Below, piece by piece: positions 35,501 through 47,500 of a stretch of 64,000 bases of DNA (within the stretch, counting starts at the first letter, position 1; the number at the start of each line of letters is the position of its first letter). The translations under genes and the position numbers were made by a program. Below the pieces are notes generated by a model. The model was not told where the DNA came from. It made no database searches and saw nothing but the letters and a program-made list of their open reading frames with translations. This DNA comes from Carex sylvatica (Eukaryota > Streptophyta > Magnoliopsida > Poales > Cyperaceae). The DNA is taken from assembly GCA_964058845.1 (NCBI GenBank), contig CAXKVR010000016.1, forward strand, positions 310,001-374,000, given 5' to 3'.

Positions 35501-38500
35501 AATGTAATAGAATCTCCATTCTTGAATGTGAATGATGCTGTTGGCACTAATTTATTACCTGGTGATAACTGTCCACCTTTCATCTCTTTGTGCCTAGGTA
35601 AATCTTGCAAGGTACACAGGTGATCTCACCATAAAGACAAAGCTACATTCTCTGAAGATACAAGACATGCTCCAAGGTCGGTTATCTCCAAACCCGCAAT
35701 ACTTGCTTGTGTCTCTGGCAAATGGGGAAAATGAGGAATTGCATGAAACTCACTCCCCCATGCTTGATTCTGAAGCAGAGCATAGTAGCTTTTTTCTAGA
35801 AGAGGATTCTTTTAAGGATGCGTTGCCTGAGTTTACAGCAACTCCGACAAACCAGGTTTTTTATGTGCCCGGGGGCGACATGTCTGAGATATATTATGAG
35901 GCAACTGATGACAGTGGCATGGATTTTGTTGCATTGACGTTCATCACCAGGAGCCCTGATTACCATCTTTATGATGGTATTGACACCCAGGTAAATGAAT
36001 ATGGATAGGCAATTGGCATTTTCTTCACAAGCTTTGTGGTAAATATAGCTTCTACTTTCAAATTAAGACACATTAAAAAAATTGTCATCATTTTTTTGTT
36101 TCTCCCGAATGACAAAATCCTGGCTCCCTTGCTACTTGTGTCCTTGCAAAGACTTGAATTTTGCTCAATTTATTCCAAACAAAAACAACCTGCATCTGTG
36201 TCCTCCGAGAAATCTCCAATATCCAACAACACAGGTTACGTTGGATGTATATTCTTTAGATGCCATTGATTAATTATTGAATAGAACATTGTAATTGTAG
36301 AAAAGAAAACTGATATGATCATTACATGATTTCTTGGTCACTCCTTTTAAGGACTTCTCTATTCCGATTGATTTGCTGAATAGAAAAATGTATTGTAGAA
36401 ACAAGAAATGATATGATCATTCCATTACTTGTCTGATCCACTCCTTCAAGGTTTTCTCTGTTCCGAGTCACGTGAGGTTTTGTGTGTGTATTTATCTTTT
36501 CTTTGCAAGTTTGAAGTTTTTTTTTTTTGTAGATCAAGGGGCGAAATGCCCACTAACAATTTGTATTAATGAAAGAAAAGTTTACAACCTAAGTAGATAT
36601 TACAAGCCAGTTATAAAGTAGAAGTACAGCAAGTAAAAATTTGAAAGTTTTGTCACTCTTTGAAATATATTTTGTTGAATTTTTGCCGTCTCAGATGAGC
36701 ATTAGGATGACCGCAATGGAGTTTTACTGTAACAGACCCACGGTTGTTGCCTTGATTGATTTTGGCTTGGATGTAAGCATGGTTAACTATGGTACTGATA
36801 CTGAATCCAACGCTGCTATGACCACAAGCACTACTAAAACTATAATGGCTTTGTCTTCAGAAAATACTAAGAGCTCAGAAAAGGAAGAAATTACCTTAAT
36901 CAAGGGTTTGCTCGGACATGGTAAGGGCAGGGTTGTTTTTGATTTGAGAATGGATGTCGACCAAGTTTCTGTTTTTCTGAACAAAGAAGATAGTTCTCAG
37001 CTTGCCATGTTTGTGCAAGAGAGGTTCCTCTTTGATCTCAAGGTAAGACAGATTTAGCATTTTGCACTTATGGTTTTGAATAATTTGTCATGTTTTAATC
37101 TCAGCATACGAGTCTGGACTCAGGACAGCTCTTCATATTTGCAGGTTCATCCAAGTTCCATTTCCATTAATGGCACTCTTGGAAATACTAGGCTTTGTGA
37201 TATGTCCCTTGGACCTAATCATCAGTGGGGCTGGCTCTGTGATACTAGGAAAGAAGGCATTGAATCACTTATTGAGGTTTTGCTTTTACTGTTGCAGTGC
37301 TGCATAATGCAAAATATTGGAACTTTCTAAACCTTGATTTTTGTTCTTTCTTATACACAGTATACATTCCAGTCGTATAGTCTTGACGATGATGATTACG
37401 AGGGATTTGATTACAGCTTGACTGGGCAGCTTTCAGCTGTTCGTATTATTTTCCTTTACCGTTTTGTTCAAGAGGTATGCTGTCAGTATTAGCTGCTTAG
37501 ATATTATTTTTAATTGTAATCTGTCGGCCCGGTTGATCCTTCATGCAAATGAGGTAGTTATTAAAAGAGTTCTTTTGTTGGGTTTGAATAATCAGCTCAA
37601 CTGTAGTGCGTGTTTTATTTCATCAGAGTTGGTCCAAATATATGTACTATGCCTGCATTGCTTGGCATTACAATTAATGAGTAAAGTTTTGACAAAGTCA
37701 GTTTGAATCTAAGAACAAAAGCACTTTTAATCTTATTCAAGGATGCTTTGGAGGGTCGAAGTCAAACTATGCACTAGAATAGTTGTCAAGTAATTTACTT
37801 TCACCAATTTCAAATGTCCATTGATGATATTTCTTTTCCAGTTTATGTCATACTTTATGGAGCTTGCTTCGCCCCATACAGAGGAGGCTATAAAGTTGAT
37901 CGACAAAGTGGGGGGTTTTGAATGGCTGATTCAGAAGTATGAGATTGATGGTTCCACTGCTGTAAAGCTTGACCTCTCTCTTGACACTCCAATAATCATT
38001 GTTCCCACAAATTCAAATAGCAAAGAGTTAGTATTGCTGTATCTAAGTTCACTGCCTTCAATTTTATTTATATTTAATTATATGATATCAAGGATACTAT
38101 ACTTTGTGATACTTATCGATCAATCTGCTACTGGTAAATTATCAGTAGGGTGGTGTTAGAAACTGATTTAAAGTCGTCGTCGTTGTTTTTTGGCTTGTTG
38201 AAGAATTAGTTGGTGTTTCATGCATGAAGGCTTATCCAATAGTTAGAGACTCCCCATAATTACCGCTTTGCTTTATGAGTTGCGTCAATACCAGAATATG
38301 CTGATTGGGATGCCTGTGCAAGGTGTTTGGGTTGTCTTTGACCTGTTTGAACTCAAATCTACCTTTTCTTGTTAATTGGTTTTCTAATTGAGCTAAAGTA
38401 TTGATCTTCCACAGCTTTACTTTCTTTCTGGGGTCTTTCCTTTTTCCAGAAAAATACCTTTTACTATATTGGAAGTCGCAAGCAATATTGATTTAAATAA

Positions 38501-41500
38501 TGTTTTTTTGATTCCATGTTTTCCTTGTAGTTATATGCAACTTGATTTGGGAAAACTAAAAGTGAAGAACAGTTTTAGTTGGCATGGGGACAAAGATAGT
38601 GACCCTTCTGCAGTGCATCTTGATATCCTTCTTGCAGAGGTTTGTATGAACATTTTTCAAGGATGTGCAACAATTCTCTCCTTTCTGTGTTGACATGTGT
38701 CTTTGTATAATAGATAGATGGAATTAACATGGCAATTGGAGTTGATGGTACCCTAGGGAAGCCAATGGTTCGAGAAGCTCAGCGCATGCTTATTGAGGTC
38801 CGTCGGAGCTTGAGAGATGTCTTCCGGAAGGTCCCAACAATGACAATTGAGGTTGAGGTGCGCACCTTCTACTTGTCAGATGATTTTTGCTTGGCACTGT
38901 TTCTTTGGTACTTTGTTGTCATGAAGTCCTTAATTTCTCTTTGTTTATATGAGGCTGCGAAACTCTTTGGTTCTTCCATTTAAGTTTTTGTACTGCTTAT
39001 TCTTTTATCTGTGAAAATGTATTTTCCAATAATTGTTAATTTATGAAGTTTAGTGGAACATGATCTACAGAAGCTACAATGCTGTACAAGGGAATTTACT
39101 AGTTTAATTGTTTATGCGGCGTTCTTATAATTGAGGTAAAGCTTTATCAATGACATAGTGTTGAAATTTTGCCAAAACTTGAGTGTGAAAACCCGACACA
39201 GTAAGTCCTCTGTATATTACTATTCATTTTATACTTTCCGCTGAACTGAATGAATTTTGTTATGTGATTCCTGCACAGGTCCCATTGCTTCATGGTGTAA
39301 TGTCTGGCAAAGAGTACAATGTGATTTCAACCTGTATCTCGATGAACCTGTGCGAGTTACCAAATATACCTCCAAGCTTCCGTGAAAACCCAACAGAAAC
39401 AAAGGAGTCAATTCGCATGTTGGCAGACAAAGTGAACCTCAAGTATAATAGCCAACTGTTACTCTCCCGCACTGTTTTTGTAATTGGGGTTGACATACAA
39501 TATGCATTGCTAGAGCTGCGAACCGGGCCTGATGCTGAGACCCCGCTGGCCCAGATAGCCGTAAGTAGTACATATCATAATCTGTTCATTTTTCTCTTTC
39601 CTCACTAAATACATTCATTTTGTGCCGGGAACCAAGAACATATGCTATCAAGGTTTTTTGAGTACATTGTTCACACTCATGGTAAATAAGGTGACTTTGT
39701 TCATGTCTGCATACTATAATAGTACGGCATAAGAATTTTCACATGTAAATGGTCCATTTACACTATGATTCTTTCATGTTGTTCAGTGAAGTGTTCTATG
39801 GTATATGACTATTCTACCATTAGTTCTCTATAAAATTTACTATCAAAGTAACAGTATTAAATTTTGTCTCCAAATTGTATTAATACACTGGGATGCATTA
39901 TATGACTATTCTACCATTAGTTCTTGATAAAATTTACCATCAAAGTAACAGTATTAAATTTTCTCTCCAAATTGTATTAATACACTGGGATGCATGACTG
40001 GCAATTAATTGCTTCCTTTTATTTGTTCACTCAGTTAGAAGGTCTTTGGGTGTCATACCGTACAACATCCCTCTTGGAAATGGACTTGTTCGTGTCCATC
40101 CCCAAGTTCTCCATCTTAGACATCCGCCCAGATACGAAGCCCGAGATGCAGCTCATGCTTGGTGCCGACTCCTCTGATACCCCTCACTCTAATGTTCAAC
40201 CCCAGGAAGTGTCACTTGACACTGGACTAAGTTCCAATGCATCTGGCAATGAAGCTTGTAACCTAACAATGCTGATAATGGACTACAGATGGCGCACTTC
40301 CTTCCAGTCTTTTGTTATTCGGATCCAACAACCCCGTGTGCTTGTGGTTCTCGACTTCCTTCTTGCAGTGGTTGAGTACTTTGTGCCTTCTCTTGGGATG
40401 CTAACAGGACGAGAGGAGGCTATGGACCCAAAGAACGATCCATTAACCAATAGTGATGACATAATCATGCATGAGTCGGTTTATCACCAGAGTGAGAATG
40501 TTGTCCATCTCTCCCCGGCTAGGCAGTTGATTGTGGATGGGGTTGATGTGGAGGAATTTATGTACGATGGTTGTGGGGGTGTTTTATCTTTGAGTGATGA
40601 GTTTGAACGGAAAGGGCAATGGTGTTCTGGCGGTACTGTCATTATGATTGGGCCTGGCAAGAGGTTGCGCTTCAAGAATGTCAAAATTGAGGTAGATGCA
40701 TCCGTTGTTTCCTTCAATTGAGAATTTTTTTTGGGTACAACAATGGTATTTAAGAGTACTTGAGATTTACTTGACTCCTATTACAGAAAAATAAGATCTG
40801 GCAAAGTTAATCTTTGTCCATGCAATGTTGTAGTAACACTTCACTCCTACTAGACTACAAGAGGATTTTTTTGTGGGACAAAGTAGAACTTTAAGGTGTT
40901 AAACTAATTCTTTGCATCTGGTGCAGCTCTCTTGTGCTGTAGGTATTATGGAAACAAGGGATCCTTTTCTTTGTCACGCCGGTTACTTTTATGATTGTTT
41001 GTCTTTTATTATTATTATTATAGATTGGTGCAGTCTTATAATGTACCTGCCTCAACTGTGGCTCTGCTATGTGTTAGTAATACTTTATTACAAAAGGACA
41101 CTTCTGTGGGATAAAGTGAAGTTTTCAGGGGAAATTAAGCGATACCTTGCATCCAGTATGGATTTCTTGAATTGTAGAGATTATGGAAGATGCCTTTTCC
41201 GTTGTCACATGGTATATTTTAATGATTGTGTTCTGTTGTTATTCTAGAATGGTGCTCTTTTAAGGAAATGCACTTACTTGAACAACGGCAGCAGCTTCTT
41301 GGTTGCTGAAGAGGATGGTGTTGAGATCTCTTTAATAGATAGTGGCCCATCAAATATGGAGGAAGAGAACGAGAGCCAACAAGATAGTTTGAACAAAGAC
41401 ACAGATACTTCTGAGAAAGCTACTGATACTGTATCTAGCGAGATTGTTAGTTTCTCTTTTGAGGCTCAGGTAAGGAAAGAAAGCCAACGATTTTAGTCAT

Positions 41501-44500
41501 TTCTTGCAAAAGATCACCCTTCTTGCCAGTCCATACTGAAACCTGTAATACAGCGGTCTTGACAAAGATACAAGTGGACCACAAAATATATAGTACACAC
41601 ATAAAAATGCGCACAAGTCTTAGTTCCATTTTTAATCTTGTGCATTTTGCACATGAAAATCTCAGTTTTATGCTTACAATTTTAGAATTTTTATACCTGT
41701 AATTTATTCTTCTTCTTTTTGGCTATAAATCCAGATTGTATCCCCTGAATTCACCTTCTATGATAGTTCAAAGCTGTCAATTGACGATTCCTTCCAATTT
41801 GAGAAGCTTCTTCGAGCAAAATTGGACTTCAGTTTTATGTATGAACCTTCCCTTCTATTAGCTCACTTTGTTGCCGTGAATTTTTATCTTCTTTCTTATG
41901 AATGCTTACATAGGCTGGATTTCAGCATATGCTTTGATATCTTATTGAATGCGAAAGTCTATTATTTTCAAAGGGATGCTCAGCTAAGATGTGCAAAAGG
42001 GAACATGTAATCATTTATTTTGTATTGTTGTCCTGCTTTTGACAAGAAAATCCAATTGAAACAGGTATGCTTCTAAAGGAAATGACGTGTTTTCACGGGC
42101 AGTAGTTAAAGATCTCACCGTTGAGTCTGGTTCGGGTCTGGTAGTTATCGAGCCGGTTGATGTATCTGGAGGCTACACCTCTGTTAAAGACAAGACAAGT
42201 GTGATAGTGGCATCTACTGACATATGCATCCACCTCTCTCTTGCTGTTGCCTCCCTTCTGCTGAAGTTGCAAAACCAAACCATATTGGCATTGCAGTTTG
42301 GAAATATCAATCCCCTTGTTTCTTGCACAAACTTTGAGCGGATTTGGGTGTCTCCCAAAGGTAAGTTAGTCAAGGGCAAAGCTAGCGTGTGATGTGCTCA
42401 CCAAGAGGGTTTGGTGAGCACAACTCCAAAATATATCGGATTGGCTTCATTTTTTCGAATTCATTTAGTACAAAGTCTAGCGGTAAATAAAATTAGGAAA
42501 AATGAATGCATTAAAATAACTTATAAAACTTCATTTTTTTTACCACTTGACTTTGTTTTAAATGAATTTGAAAATTTGAAAATTTTGCATGTATTCACAT
42601 CACTCGTGAAGTAGATCGGTTTCAACGGTTTGGATTTGTCGTTTGAAGCCAATACGATAGATTTTGGAGTTGTGCTTACCAAATTCTCTTGGTGAGCACA
42701 TCACACGCTAGCTTTACTCGTTAGTCAAACATTAGTTTTTTTCTTTTGAAAAGAAAATCATATTTTTAGCCAAACAGTAATTGCAAGTTTTTTTCCCGCT
42801 TTCATACGATGAATTTATTAGCCTCTATTATAAAAGAAGTGAGCCATATCCAATGAAACAGAAGTTAGAGGACAAAAGAAAGATTGAACTAACTGGCATA
42901 CTTTGTAAGTCTTAAGAAAACAAAAATTAAGGACAAGTGAATGAACCTGCAGGCATGCAACTAGCTAAAAAGTTTCTGTCTTTTTGTCCGTATCCTTCCA
43001 ATTCCTCTCTGTAAAATCTAAACTATTGTTACAATTTAAAACCCAAGACAGAGATGTCTAAACATAGGAGCGGAATGTATGTGTCTTCTTCTTCTTTTTC
43101 CCCTTAATACTGTATTTTTTTTTTTATGATTTTTCTTGGATTGCTTATAGGTTGCATGCCTGGTTACAATCTTACATTTTGGAGACCCCAGGCTCCTCCT
43201 AGTTATGCTATATTGGGAGATTGTGTGACATCAAGGTTTGTTACACTATATAAGATTTTGTGGCTCCAATTAATTCTTGTGAATACTGCATCAGGCCTTT
43301 CTATTAAATCCACATGATTTGTCTATACATCCTAACCTGTAAGAGCAGCAACATGGTTGGCTCTATCTCCAAATCCCACTTTAGGTACCCAACTGAGTGA
43401 TCTGAACCATTCAGTGAAAATTAAAGTCCTTTAGTAGGAGATGACATTATTGATTTTTGAATTTTCTTGACCCGTTCATTGGATAAGATAAGGTAGCATG
43501 ATAGAATTGTTTAGAATGCAGTGTTTGTTTATCTTTATTGGTGTTTACTCTCCTTTGGAGGTGCTTTTGGGTGAGTACTTTGTTCAGAACTAGTTCATTG
43601 GTACTTATTTCAATTGTTATATCATACTTCTTTTCTTTTCTTAACGTGATTTATTTATGACTATCATGCATCAGTCCAACACATGTTTTAAACCAAATAA
43701 GATATACTAGATTCTGATTTTCAAGATCACATGGGGCTATCAAGTGGGATCTGAAGTAACTGAAATTTTATCTCCTGTTCAGATTAATTGTTTGGGATAG
43801 TGTTATTGGAAGTGAATCCATTAGATCTTTTGTCTGTGAAAGTGTGGAGGGAGTATGTTATAGGGCCCACCCTGGGTCTCATGAACCTTAGAACCAAGAA
43901 AAATAAAGAAATACTGTCTAAAGGAGAGGAAACCCAGATAGAAAACAATAAAGAAAGGGAGTTTAGATGTAAGCATGCTAAATTGCCTGTTTTCATTGGG
44001 CCTTATTCTGTCCCTATTTTCTTATCTTGTTTGGTTTCTCCTCTTCCCAATTTGAAATTACTTGATTGTAATTATTTTGTACTGGAAGCTTGTCCAAGAC
44101 CCTTGTCAGATGGGATAAGAGTTGGATTGGTGTAAGTCCTCATCATTTCATAAAAAGTAAATATAGTTTTGTAATATTCTTTGAAGACGCCTATGAGGCG
44201 ATGCCTTTCTCTAGGTAGGGAACTGAACTTGAAAACAGATACTTTCAGAATCCACTAATTTTTTTTTTGTGAAAATATAAATATTGCTTTCTCTTGCAAA
44301 TCTTGCCAAGCATGTGTTTCAGGGAATTTTCAAAGAAAAAATTTCTTGTTTTCCTCTTCAATTTCATCCTGTCCTCAAATCTCCTCTCCAACCCTTTTAG
44401 CCTTCTCTGTTAATTTAGTGACTACAAAAAAATAATTCTAGTTTACATATATAAGTGGGGTGCTTTGTGATTGCTTTTTTTATTTTTTTTTATAAACTTC

Positions 44501-47500
44501 TCTATTTCTGTTCATTACTATATTTTGTACCCACTGTGAAATGTTTCTCTGGCAATGCCCCTGCTTGTGTGTGTGTGTGGCCTTGAACATTATCATTATA
44601 TTAATTATAATATTATGTTTTGTTCTACTTGGGAGCTAAAATTCCAGATTAAGATGTGTAATTTAATATATATTAACAATATGTAGACCAGTGCCTCCTA
44701 CACAAGTGGTGGTGGCAGTGAGCAATACATATGGTCGTGTAAGGAAGGCTACTGGTTTTACACTCATTTGTACCCTCCCTGGCTCTGGAAGTCAAAATGA
44801 CTGCTCCTTCTGGGCTCCGATTCCACCACCTGGATACTCAGCTATTGGATGTGTGGCCCACATTGGTAGATTGCCACCCCCAAATCACTTTGTTTACTGC
44901 CTTCGCTCAGATCTCGTAACATCGACAAAATTTTCGGATTGCATATCTTATGTTCCTGCTCAACAAAGGTACTTCCCTTTTACTTTATGATTGTTCATAA
45001 CTGCAATCCATTGCTGATTCCAGAAATCTGTGTTTTATTGGCAGGTTTCCATCAGGACTTAGTGTATGGCGTGTTGACAATGTGCTAAATTCATTCTACG
45101 TGCACAATTCACTTGAGGTTCCTCCTCAAGGGAAGTCTGTGGATCTCCACCAAATAATCCTCCGAAACCCAAAACATTACACCAGCAATGTACCTGATTC
45201 AACAGCTTCTTCCAAAAACGATGAGACTACTCAGCTATCTGGTGGGTCCCAAAAAGGCAGTTCAGGATGGGATGTCGTCAGATCCATATCAAAGAGCAGT
45301 AGCTATTACACATCAACTCCACAATTTGAGAGGATATGGTGGGATAAAGGCTGTGATGTCAGGCGCCCAGTTTCCATATGGAGACCAATCACGCGTTTTG
45401 GTTTTGCTCCTCTTGGTGATTGCATAACAGAAGGGTTTGAAACTGATATTTGTGTAGTTTTTGCTTTTTTCTGTACCAGTTCTTATTGAGGTTGCACCAC
45501 TATATATGACTGAATTGTAGTGTGTCAAGCTAGCTTTAAAATGAGGAGGGTTCAAATACCTCTTTCCTTATCTCTGTTTTCAAAATCCAAACAGTCAAGC
45601 TGAACAGTTTAATATGATCTCCTCATTAAAATGTGCTTGGAGACTAAATTTTGTATTTTTTAGATAAGTACAAAATCATTGTTTTTCAGAAGATTCTGGA
45701 CCATCCAAAAACAGTGATTTTGTACCTATCTAAAAATAATAGTAAATTTTTTTCAAAAAATATAAAATTTGGTCTCCAAGCACATATTAATGTGGAGATA
45801 ATGTTGAGCGGTCCGGACGGACGTTTTGGACTTTGAAAACGAAGATAAGGATGTGAGACACAAATGAGGTATGAAAGACACGAGGCATTTGAACCCTACT
45901 TATACTAGCAACAGTACAAACTAATTTGTACCAGTGGGGTTATCTTTGCATCTATGATGAAAATTTACATATTCTCTTTGCCTCAGGTTGGAACCACCTG
46001 CTCTAGGTCTAATTTTCAAATGCGACAATAGTTCGATGGTCTCAGCAAGGCCAAATCAGTTCACCAAAGTTGCACAAATTATCAGGAGAGGTGGTGATGA
46101 TGCATACTTCTGGTACCCGGTGCCGCCTCCTGGTTACACTTCAGTTGGTTGTGTGGTGACCCGGTTTGATGAAGAACCAAAGAAAGATTCAGTTTGTTGC
46201 CCCAGGATTGATTTGGTTAGTCAGACTAATGTCAGTGCCGAACCAATCTCTAGGTCGTCCAGCACAAAGGGCTCAAACTGCTGGAGCATTTGGAGAGTCG
46301 AAAACCAGGTTTATAATTTTTTTATTTTAACTTTTAAGTTCACTGTGGATAATATTAAAGTTCTAAATCAACTTAAACAAATGCTTGACATTAGTTCCCG
46401 TAGTGAACCTTCAGATACCTTGAGAATGCATGGGTTTGGCTCAGTGCTGATGTTATTCTCAGACTTTAGCACAGCAGCATGGTAGCCTTGCTATGCCATA
46501 CCTCAATGTCTCAAATATATACATGTCCTATAAGATAGCAAGCGGCAAATAAGTCTTGTGTCATCAAGATTTCATCTCATGTCTGATATTTTGCTGAAGT
46601 TCATTTGACAACTTTCTCCAAATGATCTATTATAATGAAGTACACAGTATTGAAGATGTAGATGCACATTCCTTTACAGCAAATTTACATGCCTGGACTT
46701 TGTTTTTCTTGCAGGCTTCTACCTTTCTTGCACGGCCTGATCTTAAAAAACCATCAGCAAAGCTAGCATGCAGTATTTCTGACTTTGTAAAGCCAAAAAC
46801 ACGTGAAAATTTGATAGCTGAGTTCAAGCTGGGTTTTCTTTCTGTTAGCATCCTTGACAGCTCTTGTGGAACGGTATGCAGCCTTTTCAAGTATTATTTT
46901 TTTTTTCTGTAAGAAAATGTGAAAAGAGGCCTGATTATAGTTAATATGATTTATTGAGGTAAATGCCTCAAATTTGTTGTGGCAGCTGGTTTACCATCCT
47001 GATTGTATAACCCTGCCCTCCCCTATTATACTGAAATTATCAAATCCTGGTATTGTAATCCCTGCCTTGCTATGCTGAGCTAATTTGTGAGTTTTGTGTA
47101 GGTGACACCACTTATTGATGCAACTGTCACAAACATTAATCTGGCATCACAAGGGAGATATGAGGCAATGAATGCTGTTGTCATCTGTTCAATCGCGGCT
47201 TCCACATTCAACCGACAACTGGAAGCTTGGGAACCTCTTATTGAACCATTTGATGGCATTTTCAAGTAAGCAGTTTCCATTGTGTTTTCCTCCATTTCAT
47301 TTATTCAATTGCTTGGTCCTAGAACCAGCAGTCGGCAATGCAAAAAGTTGGTTCTGACCTTTCTTTGGCATATTACCAGAGTTTCCATATCTACATCTAA
47401 TAACACTTGCATATTTTTAGGATTCATAACTTCCATTGTTTGGTTGTTAAACAAACGAAGTTCATTTATACCAAAAGATGTATATACAACCTCCATAATC

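Larger units (their letters stand above)
35598..42360 (+). other. VPS13: VPS13 exons 25-36 (middle groove segments)
   Basis: Exon coordinates: 35598-35990, 36695-37042, 37145-37276, 37361-37474, 37842-38026, 38531-38639, 38714-38857, 39279-39560, 40035-40691, 41248-41469, 41735-41838, 42065-42360. The protein is rich in alternating beta strands (for example LVVLDFLLAVVEYFVPSLG), as expected of repeating-beta-groove units. Introns here contain a ~99-bp tandem duplication (36279-36476), a retroposon tail (36521-36639) and a 98-bp tandem duplication (39803-39996). Confidence 0.88.

Noticed and set aside
43788..44135. 115-codon frame in VPS13 intron 37
   Set aside because: Flanked by a phase-consistent pair of VPS13 exons and without recognisable motifs.
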